A stretch of 64,000 nucleotides of DNA from CAWFZT01 sp963820415 (GTDB lineage Bacteria; Chloroflexota; Anaerolineae; Anaerolineales; Anaerolineaceae): positions 930,001-994,000 of the forward strand of contig CAWFZT010000006.1 of assembly GCA_963820415.1 (NCBI GenBank), in the 5' to 3' direction. A program made the translations under genes and the position numbers. Of this stretch, positions 8,966 to 16,846 are shown piece by piece. The notes below the pieces were generated by a model, which saw nothing but the letters and a program-made list of their open reading frames with translations, ran no database searches and was not told the DNA's origin. Position 1 is the first letter of the stretch, and each line of letters starts with the position of its first letter.

Positions 8966-11900
8966 ATGAACAACCCTCATCCTCAGCCTGACTGGCAAAA
9001 CCCGGCTGTACTGGCGTGGCAACGCCAACCGGCCCACGCTTCCTTGCTGCCGTACGCCAACGCCGCCTCGGCCCTGACCGGCGAGCGCAGCGCATCGCCT
9101 TACTTCAAGCTGCTCAACGGGCACTGGCAGTTTTACTACGCCGCCACGCCGCTGGAGCTGCCCGAAGGCTTCTTTGCCGAAAATTACCCCCAGGGGGCGA
9201 ACGACTGGGAACGCATTCCGGTGCCGTCCAACTGGCAGATGCTCGGCTACGGGCGGCCCAACTACACCAACGTGGCTTACCCTTTCCCGGTCGACCCGCC
9301 GCACGTGCCGCAGGAGAACCCGGTCGGGCTGTACCGGCATACTTTCCAGCTCCCGGCGGGCTGGGACGGCAAACAGGTCCTGCTGGCCTTCGAAGGGGTC
9401 GACTCAGCCTTCTACGTGTGGGTCAACGGGCAGAGGATTGGCTACAGCCAGGGCGCCCACCTGCCCTCGGAGTTCAATATAACTTCTTACCTGCACGGCG
9501 GGCAGAACAGCCTGGTGGTGCAGGTGTTCCAGTGGTCAGACGGCAGCTACCTGGAGGACCAGGATATGTGGCGCCTTAGCGGCATCTTCCGTGACGTATA
9601 CCTGGTGGCTGTTCCCAGCGTGCACCTGCGGGATGTACGCATCCGCAGCCTGCTGGACGACCGCTATACGGATGGCAAACTCGACCTGCATCTGCTGGTC
9701 AGGAACTACGGCGCGGCCACCGCGGCCGGGCACAAACTGACCGCCCAACTGCTGGATGCCGCAGGAAGGCTGGTTTTCGAAGGCTGCGCTGGAGAAGACT
9801 TTACTGTCGGCCCCGGGGCGGAGATCGCCCTCGACCTGGCGACCCCGCTCAAAGCCGTGCACAAGTGGTCGGCGGAGGAACCTTACCTGTACTCACTGCT
9901 GCTGACTCTCCTGGCTGTGGATGGCAAGGTCCTGGAAGTGCAGCCCTTCCGGGTTGGCTTCCGGCGCAGCGAAGTACGCAACGGGGTGTTCCTGTTCAAC
10001 GGCGCGCCGATCAAGCTGCAGGGAGTCAACCGCCACGAGACTCACCCCGACCTGGGGCACGCCGTTTCGTACGAATCGATGGTGCAGGACATCACTTTGA
10101 TGAAGCAGAACAACATCAACACCGTGCGCACCTCGCACTATACCAACGACCCGCGCTGGCTGGACCTGTGCGACCACTACGGGCTGTACGTGATGGACGA
10201 AGCCGACCTGGAATGCCACGGTTTCGGCCTGACCGGCGATAAAGATTGGCTGTCGAATAACAAGGACTGGGAAGCTGCCTACGTCGACCGGGCCGAGCGC
10301 ATGGTAGAGCGCGACAAGAACCACGCCTCAGTCACCTTCTGGTCGCTGGGCAACGAATCCGGCTACGGCGCCAACCACGACGCCATGGCCGCCTGGATCC
10401 GGCAAGCCGATCCGACCCGCCTGATCCATTACGAGGGCGCCCGTGAGGCGGCGCTGGTGGATATCGTCAGCGTGATGTACCCCAAGGTCGAATACCTGGA
10501 GACCCAGGGTAAACGGACGGACGATGGGCGGCCCTTCTTCATGTGTGAATACGGGCACGCCATGGGCAACGGGCCGGGCAATTTGAAGGAGTACTGGGAA
10601 GTGATCCGCGCCTACCCGCGCCTGATGGGCGGTTGTGTGTGGGAATGGGTCGATCACAGCATCCGCCAGTACACTGAAGACGGCGAGGAGTGGTTCGCTT
10701 ACGGCGGCGATTTCGGGGATATGCCCAATGACGGCGATTTCTGCGTCGACGGACTGAACTTCCCTGACCGCATGCCCTACCCGGGGCTGATCGAATACAA
10801 GAAAATCCTCGAGCCGGTGCTGACCGAGGCGGTCGATCTGAAGACCGGCCAGCTTAAGATCACCAACCGCTACGCGTTTATTTCGTTGGCCCACCTGGAT
10901 GGGAACTGGAAGGTGCTGCGTGACGGAGTGGTTGTGCAGCAGGGCCGGCTGCCAGACCTGGAGGCGCCCGCCGGGGAAGCCAGGCTGGTGACTGTGCCCT
11001 ACCGCCTGCCCGGGAGCGCCGAGGCAGCGGATTACTGGCTGGACTTGACCTACAGCCTGGGCGAAGACCAGCTATGGGCCGGACGTGGGCACGTACTGGC
11101 CACGGCGCAGTTCGAGCTGCCCGCCCCACAGAAGCCCGTCCAATCGTTCAAGCCGGCCGGCCTACCGCGCCTGGAAGTCGAGCAGGACGGGCGCGCCATC
11201 CACCTGCACGGCGAGGATTTCCACCTGGTGTTCGACACTTTCTACGGCACACCGGGGAGCTGGGAATACCAGGGCGCCCAACTGCTGACCGGCGGGCCGC
11301 AGCTCAACCTGTGGCGCGCCCCGACCGATAACGACATCCACATTGCCAAAGAATGGGTGGCGGCCGGGTTGGACCGCCTGCAAGCCCGCCTCGAGCGGGT
11401 TGAGCTGGTCAGAAAACTGCCCCAGGCGGCGCAGATCGAGGTGGACACGATGCTGGCCTGCTATTCGTGCCTGCCGGCTTTCCGCGCCAGCTACCGCTAT
11501 ACCATCTTTGGCAGCGGAGACATGCTCATTGACACTCACCTGACCCCCTTGAGCAAGCTGCCCAACCTGGCGCGGGTGGGCTTGCAGATGCGCCTGCCGA
11601 GTGCGCTCGACCGCTTGACCTGGTACGGGCGCGGGCCGCATGAAAGCTACGTCGACCGCAAGGAATCCGCCCTGGTGGGCGTTTATTCCGGCACGGTGCA
11701 GGAGCAGTACGTGCCGTACATCTTCCCGCAGGAGAACGGCAACAAGTCCGACGTGCGGTGGGCGACGCTGACCGACGCCCAGGGGCTGGGCCTGCTGGTG
11801 GTGGGTATGCCCCTGCTGAACGTGGGCGCCAGCCACTATTCGACCGAGAACCTGACCAGCGCCGGACACACCTTTGACCTGGAGGAGCTGGACGAGACGA

Positions 11901-12073
11901 TCCTCAGCCTGGACTACCGGCAGTGCGGCCTGGGCAGCAATTCATGCGGTCCCGGCCCGCTGCAAAAGTACCTTATCGAGCCGGTGGAGATGAGTTTCTC
12001 GCTGCGCCTGCGGCCATTCAATGCCAACGCTCATTCAGCCATGCGGCTGAGCCGGCAAATGTTTGAGATTTAG
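8966..12073 (+). CDS. lacZ: Beta-galactosidase, glycoside hydrolase family 2 (LacZ type)
   Basis: The 1035-residue enzyme has the full LacZ architecture: sugar-binding domain starting DWQNPAVLAWQRQPAHA, Ig-like domain, TIM barrel, then two C-terminal domains ending with the small-chain region. The predicted acid/base is Glu464 in LGNESGYGA and the nucleophile is Glu528 in MCEYGHAMGNG. It should hydrolyse terminal beta-galactosides in the cytoplasm since no signal peptide is present. A weak AGGAAAGTGAG ribosome site precedes the ATG, and a TATACT box lies at about 8917. Confidence 0.95.
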   Translation: MNNPHPQPDWQNPAVLAWQRQPAHASLLPYANAASALTGERSASPYFKLLNGHWQFYYAATPLELPEGFFAENYPQGANDWERIPVPSNWQMLGYGRPNYTNVAYPFPVDPPHVPQENPVGLYRHTFQLPAGWDGKQVLLAFEGVDSAFYVWVNGQRIGYSQGAHLPSEFNITSYLHGGQNSLVVQVFQWSDGSYLEDQDMWRLSGIFRDVYLVAVPSVHLRDVRIRSLLDDRYTDGKLDLHLLVRNYGAATAAGHKLTAQLLDAAGRLVFEGCAGEDFTVGPGAEIALDLATPLKAVHKWSAEEPYLYSLLLTLLAVDGKVLEVQPFRVGFRRSEVRNGVFLFNGAPIKLQGVNRHETHPDLGHAVSYESMVQDITLMKQNNINTVRTSHYTNDPRWLDLCDHYGLYVMDEADLECHGFGLTGDKDWLSNNKDWEAAYVDRAERMVERDKNHASVTFWSLGNESGYGANHDAMAAWIRQADPTRLIHYEGAREAALVDIVSVMYPKVEYLETQGKRTDDGRPFFMCEYGHAMGNGPGNLKEYWEVIRAYPRLMGGCVWEWVDHSIRQYTEDGEEWFAYGGDFGDMPNDGDFCVDGLNFPDRMPYPGLIEYKKILEPVLTEAVDLKTGQLKITNRYAFISLAHLDGNWKVLRDGVVVQQGRLPDLEAPAGEARLVTVPYRLPGSAEAADYWLDLTYSLGEDQLWAGRGHVLATAQFELPAPQKPVQSFKPAGLPRLEVEQDGRAIHLHGEDFHLVFDTFYGTPGSWEYQGAQLLTGGPQLNLWRAPTDNDIHIAKEWVAAGLDRLQARLERVELVRKLPQAAQIEVDTMLACYSCLPAFRASYRYTIFGSGDMLIDTHLTPLSKLPNLARVGLQMRLPSALDRLTWYGRGPHESYVDRKESALVGVYSGTVQEQYVPYIFPQENGNKSDVRWATLTDAQGLGLLVVGMPLLNVGASHYSTENLTSAGHTFDLEELDETILSLDYRQCGLGSNSCGPGPLQKYLIEPVEMSFSLRLRPFNANAHSAMRLSRQMFEI

Positions 12074-12330
12074 TAAAGAGATTTAACCACAGGTGACTCT
12101 ACTGAAAAAGCCTCTTTAACCACAAAGGGCACGAAAAGCACGAAGATTTTAAAGCAAAAGACCAAAAAGGGTCTGTAATAAAAGCCTTTGTGTTCTTCGC
12201 CCCTCACCTCTTCGGGCACCTCTTAAGGTGCACCCGCAACGGTCTGCGCTGAAAAGCGTGTGAACCATGTGGTTAAATCCTCTTTTTTCAGTACAGGCAT
12301 CTGTGGTCGCTATTTTCTTGATCCAGGTTA
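12074..12330 (+). repeat. Intergenic region with AACCACA-type repeat elements
   Basis: The gap between lacZ and the permease has two TTTAACCACA starts (about 12083 and 12116) followed by purine-rich text of the kind that recurs at 14687 and 38850 in this window. I see no gene here. An open minus-strand frame has no coding character. Confidence 0.4.
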
Positions 12331-12332
12331 CT

Positions 12333-13913
12333 ATGCAGCTAACATTCTGGAATTGGTTACTGGCCCTTTCACCGGTACTGGTGGTATTGATACTGATGCT
12401 TGGGTTGAAATGGGGCGGCATCAAAGCTGGCGCGTCCGGCTGGTTCGTTTCCATCCTGGTGGGGGTGCTGTTCTTTGGGGCCGGGCCGCAACTGGTGGCG
12501 GTTTCCCAGGTGAAAGCGGTTCTACTCAGCCTGGACGTGCTTTATATCATCTGGACAGCCTTACTGCTGTTCCACATTGCCAATGAAGCCGGGGCGGTCA
12601 GTATTATCGGGCAGGCGCTGCCGGGCCTGACCGCCAACCGCACCATGCAGGGCCTGCTGTTGGGCTGGTTGTTTGCCTCCTTCCTGCAGGGCATGGGTGG
12701 TTTCGGCGTGCCGGTGGCGGTGGCGGCCCCCTTGCTGGTGGGGTTGGGCTTTAACCCGGTGCAGTCGGTGTTGATGGCCTGCCTGGGGCACGGCTGGGCA
12801 GTCAATTTTGGCTCGCTGGCGACCTCCTTCCAGGCCTTGATGGCGGTCACCGGTCTGCCCGGGGAGGTGCTGGCACCCCAGTCAGCCATCCTGCTGGGAG
12901 CGGCCTCGATCGTGTGCGGAGGGCTGGTAGCTTTCGTGGCCAGCGGTTGGAAGGGAGTCATCCGCACTCTGCCAGCCGTGGCGCTGTTGAGCGCGCTGAT
13001 GGCGGGGGTGCAGTACTGGCTGGTAACCCACCACCTGTGGACGCTGGGTTCGACCGGGGCAGCCATCGTTGGCCTGCTGGTGGGGATTGGGCTGGCGCGC
13101 CTGCCTATTTATCGCAAGGCCGACGGAGATGATCCGGCCAAGGCTGCACCGGCAGCCATCCCCGATACAGATGGCAAAAAACGTTCGCTGCCCGTGGCAA
13201 TGTCGGCTTACGCCGTGCTGGTAGTGCTGGCCTTCGCCTTCAACCTGATCCAGCCGGTGAGCAATCTGCTCAATTCGGTCAAGTTGACCCTGGCCTTCCC
13301 GGCCGTGCAAACCAGCTTCGGAGTTACGACCCCGGCAGAATTAGGGGACAAGATCAATATCTTCGGACACCCGGGAGCGCTGCTGCTGTATGCGTCTCTG
13401 ATCTCCTACGCTATTTATCGCTGGGCGGGCTATTATAAAGCGGGGGCGGCCAAACGGATTGCTGATAATGTGGTGCACGGGGCAGTCAACTCGAGCCTGG
13501 GGATTGCCGCCATGATCGGCATGGCGACGGTCATGTCGCACACCGGCATGACCAACATCCTGGCGCTGGGGCTCAGCCAGAGCTTTGGCAAAGTGGCCTA
13601 CCCACTGGTGGCGCCCTTTATCGGGGCGGTGGGAGCCTTCATCACCGGCAGCAACAACAATTCCAACGTCCTGTTTGCCGTGCTGCAGATGCGCACAGCC
13701 CAACTGCTCGGCTTGAGCACCACCCTGATCCTGGCGGCGCAGACCGCCGGGGGCTCACTGGGCAGCATCATGGCGCCGGCCAAGGTGATCGTCGGCTGCA
13801 GCACGGTTGGCCTGGGGGATAATGAAGGGGCGGTGATGGGGAAAATCCTGATTTTAGGGCTGATCCCGGTGGCATTGGTGGCGGTGCTGACGATCATAAT
13901 ATCGTTGGCTTAG
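12333..13913 (+). CDS. lctP: L-lactate permease family transporter (LctP)
   Basis: The roughly 526-residue product has 12 or more hydrophobic helices and LctP-family hallmarks: SFLQGMGGFGVPVAVAAPLL, GHGWAVNFGSL, FITGSNNNSNVLF and the final AQTAGGSLGSIMAPAKVIVG. It imports lactate or a related 2-hydroxy acid using an ion gradient. I prefer the ATG at 12333 (MQLTFWNW) over the one at 12267, since family members start there; neither has a strong ribosome site. The neighbour lacZ suggests carbon metabolism, but substrate choice is unproven. Confidence 0.88.
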   Translation: MQLTFWNWLLALSPVLVVLILMLGLKWGGIKAGASGWFVSILVGVLFFGAGPQLVAVSQVKAVLLSLDVLYIIWTALLLFHIANEAGAVSIIGQALPGLTANRTMQGLLLGWLFASFLQGMGGFGVPVAVAAPLLVGLGFNPVQSVLMACLGHGWAVNFGSLATSFQALMAVTGLPGEVLAPQSAILLGAASIVCGGLVAFVASGWKGVIRTLPAVALLSALMAGVQYWLVTHHLWTLGSTGAAIVGLLVGIGLARLPIYRKADGDDPAKAAPAAIPDTDGKKRSLPVAMSAYAVLVVLAFAFNLIQPVSNLLNSVKLTLAFPAVQTSFGVTTPAELGDKINIFGHPGALLLYASLISYAIYRWAGYYKAGAAKRIADNVVHGAVNSSLGIAAMIGMATVMSHTGMTNILALGLSQSFGKVAYPLVAPFIGAVGAFITGSNNNSNVLFAVLQMRTAQLLGLSTTLILAAQTAGGSLGSIMAPAKVIVGCSTVGLGDNEGAVMGKILILGLIPVALVAVLTIIISLA

Positions 13914-13968
13914 AGAAAAAAATACAAAGAGAAAGAAGTGTATAATTTTTTTTAGCAGGAGGTAGATT

Positions 13969-14653
13969 ATGTCATTTACACTCACCTGGTATGGGCATGC
14001 GACCCTCGGTCTCGAAACCGGGGGGTATAAAATCCTGGTCGATCCTTACTTCTCCGGCAATCCGGCCGCCAGTGTAAAGGCTGAGACGGTCGCCGCTGAT
14101 TTCATCCTGGTCACGCACGGGCACGGCGACCACATCGGCGACACAGTCGCCATCGCCAAACGCACCGGGGCGCAGGTGATCTCGGTGGCCGAAATTACCA
14201 ACTGGCTGGATAAAAAGGGCATCAAGGCGCACGGGCAGCACCTGGGCGGCGGCTTTACTTACCCGTTCGGATATCTCAAGCTGACCCTGGCGCTGCACGG
14301 TTCGGGCCTGCCGGATGGCTCTTACGGCGGCAACCCGTGCGGCTTTCTGCTCACCACCCAAGATGGCGAGAAGATATACCTGGCCGGCGATACCGGCCTG
14401 TTCGGGGATATGCGCCTGATCGGCGAAGAGGGGGTTACCCTGGCCTGCCTGCCCATCGGCGACAATTACACCATGGGCCCGGCGGACGCCCTGCGAGCGG
14501 TGAAACTGCTCCAGCCGAAACACGTCGTCCCGATCCATTACGACACCTGGGACCTGATCAAGCAGGACGCGCGAGGAGTGGGCAAAGTTGGTGCGCAAAG
14601 AGACCAGCGCACAGGTGCACGTGCTCAAACCCGGAGAATCACTGAGGATCTGA
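13969..14653 (+). CDS. UPF0173-type metal-dependent hydrolase (frameshifted near the end)
   Basis: A metallo-beta-lactamase-fold hydrolase with the metal-binding THGHGDHIGD motif (about residue 45), AGDTGLFGDM and the closing VVPIHYDTWDLI. A clear AGGAGG ribosome site precedes the ATG at 13969. After IKQD the original frame loses family similarity, while the +1 frame gives EEWAKLVRKETSAQVHVLKP and stops at 14651-14653. An extra base in the GCGC tract near 14570 explains this; removing it gives 227 residues, the family length. The substrate is unknown. Confidence 0.85.
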
Positions 14654-14940
14654 AGGAAGAGTGAAAACACTGAGAAGAGAATAAATTAACCACAGACCCT
14701 GACACAGCCCGCCACACCGAAGGCGCGCACAGCGGGGCTGTGTGAAACACAGATCAACACCGATAAAAAAGAGGAAAGAGTAACTCGCCGCTCACTCTTC
14801 AGTGCACCCGAAGGGGTGGAGACACAGCGCCCTTCAGCGCACCCGACGCTTGGCAGCACACCTGAAGAGTGCGCGGTTAATTTTTTCTGATGACTACTTC
14901 TGGCTCGGACGGGGCGATGAAGGAACCAATTGGTGAAAAT
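14654..14940 (+). repeat. Intergenic AACCACAGA repeat region
   Basis: It opens with TTAACCACAGACCCTGACAC and contains CACAGCCC and GGGGCTGTGTG arms that can pair, then several copies of a GCACCCGA motif. No gene is apparent. The first part is closely matched by the copy at 38849. Confidence 0.45.
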
Positions 14941-14943
14941 GTC

Positions 14944-14965
14944 TAATTAAGTATTGACTTAATTA
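14944..14965. promoter_or_regulatory. Inverted repeat, probable ArsR-type operator
   Basis: TAATTAAGT, a 4-nt spacer, then ACTTAATTA form a perfect 9-bp inverted repeat that covers the -35 box of the downstream ArsR-type gene. This layout is typical of autorepression by an ArsR-family dimer. Binding is inferred. Confidence 0.6.
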
Positions 14966-14982
14966 AGTAAATGGTTTATAAT
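14954..14982 (+). promoter_or_regulatory. Sigma-70 type promoter of the ArsR-SRPBCC gene
   Basis: TTGACT and TATAAT are separated by exactly 17 nt. The ATG at 14989 begins 7 nt after the -10 box, so the mRNA is expected to be leaderless. Confidence 0.75.
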
Positions 14983-14988
14983 ATCTTT

Positions 14989-15815
14989 ATGGATACGTTC
15001 TCTGCCCTCGCCGACCCGACCAGACGCAAGATCATCGAGATTCTTGCGAGCAGCGGCCAATTATCGGCTACGGAAATTTGCGAAAAATTTCCCGTAAGCT
15101 CTCCGGCCATCTCCCAGCATCTAAAAGTTCTGCGTGAGGCAAGTCTGGTGCACGTGGAAAAACGGGCGCAGAAGCGCATTTACCGGCTCAATCCAGAGGC
15201 GCTGCTCGCCTTGGGAGACTGGACCAAACAAATCGCACAGCTTTGGAGCCTGCGTTTTGATGCCCTGGAAAAAGTGCTGGAGGCAGAGAAAAAGAAAAAC
15301 TCTAGTGTTATAGAAAGGACAAGTGATATGGAAAACCAAATTGGAAGAGAAATTAACCTTACCCGTATTTTCGACGCCCCACGTGAGCTGGTCTTCAGGG
15401 CCTTTACCGACGCCAGGCTCCTGGCAGAATGGTTTGGCCCCAATATGTTTACCAACCCCGTCTGCGAGGTGGACGCCCGCCCCGGCGGGGCCATCCTCAT
15501 CCACATGCGCGGGTCCGGATGGGGTCGTGTACCCGTGCAGGGGTCTCTTCAAAGAAATTTCGGCGCCCGAGCGGCTCGTTTTCACAACCAGCGCCTTGAG
15601 ACCAGGACGGCCATGCCATCTTCGAAATGCTCAACACTGTCACGCTCAGCGAGCGCAACGGCAAGACCGAGCTCACCCTGCATGCCGTTGTGGTCAAAAT
15701 GGTCACGTCAACCCCCAAAATTGCCGCTGCGCTGGACGGATGGCAAGAGGGCTGGAGCCAAAGTTTTGGCAAGCTCGCCGGTACTTTACAACAAAAAAAG
15801 GAGCAGTCCCGATGA
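14989..15815 (+). CDS. ArsR-family regulator fused to an SRPBCC (AHSA1-like) domain, two frameshifts
   Basis: Residues 1-110 are a winged-helix ArsR domain (MDTFSALADPTRRKIIEILA, SPAISQHLKVLREASLV). An SRPBCC domain follows in frame (IFDAPRELVFRAFTDARLLA). The frame then jumps twice: near 15514 an extra T shifts to PDGVVYPCRGLFKEISAPER, and near 15599 a second shift gives GHAIFEMLNTVTLSERNGKT, ending at 15815. Two extra bases removed give 274 residues. The ATG at 14989 is preferred over 14971, which lies inside the promoter. The stop overlaps the next SRPBCC gene (ATGA). Confidence 0.78.
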
Positions 15816-16315
15816 CAAAAACCATACTTATTGCTGAACCTGGAAAACAGGAGCTTTTCAGCACACGCACCTTCGACGCCCCGCCCGAGCGGGTGTTCAA
15901 AGCTTACACGGATCCGGCCCTGATCCCGCAGTGGTGGGGGCCGAGGCATTTGACCACCACGATCGACCGGATGGAGGCGAAATCGGGCGGAAGTTGGCGC
16001 TTCGTCCAGCGCGACGCGGAAGGACATGAGTTCGCCTTCCACGGCGTGTATCACGAGGTCAAGCCCCCATCGCGGATTGTCGACACCTTTGAATTCGAAG
16101 GTACGCCGGGGCACGTCCTGCTTGAAACGGCCACCTTCGAAGAGCAGGGCGCCCAGACCAGGCTGACCGTCCAGGTGGTCTACCAGTCAGTCGAGGACCG
16201 GGATGGGATGATCGCTTCAGGGATGGAGCAGGGCATGGACGAGGGCATGGATCGCCTGGCGGAACTGCTCACGCAGTCCCCAAGGGGCCATGGCGGGCGA
16301 GCCGGTATTCCTTGA
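15812..16315 (+). CDS. SRPBCC/AHSA1-like domain protein
   Basis: The 167-residue protein is a START-like lipid or small-ligand binding fold with RTFDAPPERVFKAYTDPAL, QWWGPRHLTT and ESKSGG-like EAKSGGSWRF motifs. It starts inside the stop codon of the ArsR-SRPBCC gene with an AAAGGAG ribosome site, so the pair is an operon. Proteins of this arrangement are common near ArsR regulators, but the ligand is not known. Confidence 0.85.
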   Translation: MTKTILIAEPGKQELFSTRTFDAPPERVFKAYTDPALIPQWWGPRHLTTTIDRMEAKSGGSWRFVQRDAEGHEFAFHGVYHEVKPPSRIVDTFEFEGTPGHVLLETATFEEQGAQTRLTVQVVYQSVEDRDGMIASGMEQGMDEGMDRLAELLTQSPRGHGGRAGIP

Positions 16316-16340
16316 CGTTTCAGCCCGGGCGCGGTATATT
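16312..16340 (+). promoter_or_regulatory. Promoter of tRNA-Arg
   Basis: TTGACG and TATATT are spaced by 17 nt, upstream of the tRNA at 16375. The -35 overlaps the stop codon of the SRPBCC gene. Confidence 0.65.
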
Positions 16341-16374
16341 TACAGCGCGTCTGCGTACATGCGCGGACTGAGTT

Positions 16375-16448
16375 GCCCCTGTAGCGCAATTGGACAGAGC
16401 GTTTGCTTGCGGAGCAAAAGGTTGCAGATTCGAATTCTGCCAGGGGCA
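16375..16448 (+). tRNA. tRNA-Arg (anticodon GCG)
   Basis: The acceptor arms GCCCCTG and CAGGGGC pair fully. The anticodon stem TTTGC/GCAAA encloses the loop TTGCGGA, giving anticodon GCG for CGC codons. The T arm is GCAGA-TTCGAAT-TCTGC. The D stem has one mismatch. CCA is not encoded (ACCT follows). Partial copies of its 3' half recur downstream at 16472, 16553 and 18711. Confidence 0.88.
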
Positions 16449-16471
16449 CCTAAAAAATCGACCGTTAATAA

Positions 16472-16520
16472 GGTTGCAGATCCCCTCAGGGGGGATTATA
16501 TTCGAATTCTGCCAGGGGCA
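16472..16520 (+). repeat. tRNA-Arg 3' end copy A with a 19-nt insert
   Basis: It matches the tRNA from GGTTGCAGAT to the acceptor end CCAGGGGCA, but 19 nt (16482-16500, containing CCCCTCAGGGGGGA) are inserted in the T arm. No 5' half precedes it, so it is not a working tRNA gene. Confidence 0.75.
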
Positions 16521-16523
16521 CTA

Positions 16524-16550
16524 AACCAGTCTCGAAAGAGGCTGTTTTTT
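16524..16550 (+). terminator. Terminator-like hairpin after copy A
   Basis: An imperfect stem with CTC-GAAA-GAG core followed by TTTTTT. A closely similar hairpin follows copy B at 18791, so tRNA end plus hairpin were copied together. Confidence 0.65.
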
Positions 16551-16552
16551 GT

Positions 16553-16575
16553 TTCGAATTCTGCCCCCAGGGGGC
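16553..16575 (+). repeat. tRNA-Arg T-arm fragment, copy C
   Basis: TTCGAATTCTGCC followed by a CCCAGGGGG run repeats the T-loop and acceptor end of tRNA-Arg for the third time within 200 bases. Confidence 0.5.
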
Positions 16576-16576
16576 C

Positions 16577-16734
16577 ATGGTACGCGACCAGGTGCACCTG
16601 ATCGAACATATCCCGAACACCTTCCCGATAACGATCATTTTTTAGATCTGGCGCGTTTCGAACAACGAAACAAACTGGACGAACTGCCCGCTGATTGGAA
16701 AAAGGTTGGTCGGGATGTTCGTTTTAAATAACCC
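16577..16734 (+). pseudogene. Short protein-coding remnant, unknown
   Basis: Merging two frames gives a coding-like stretch (VRDQVHLIEHIPNTFP, then DNDHFLDLARFEQRNKLDEL) ending at TAA near 16731. No start or 5' part is present; it follows directly after copy C of the tRNA end. I do not recognise the family. It may be the tail of a gene cut by integration. Confidence 0.3.
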
Positions 16735-16846
16735 AAATTCGCCGCCACCCAGTTGTAAAGAACCATATCCGGTCCGTAAGGGGCGCAAGGTTGGATATAA
16801 TTAACCTCAGATCGGGATAAGGAATATTCACGAAAAGAGGGCTGCC

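Noticed and set aside
11162..11869. 235-residue minus-strand frame inside lacZ
   Set aside because: Shadow of the beta-galactosidase frame in GC-rich DNA; no domain.
15323..15811. Plus-strand frame upstream of the second SRPBCC gene read as one 330-residue protein
   Set aside because: Only a short middle part is the true frame of the ArsR-SRPBCC gene after a shift; the real second SRPBCC gene starts at 15812.
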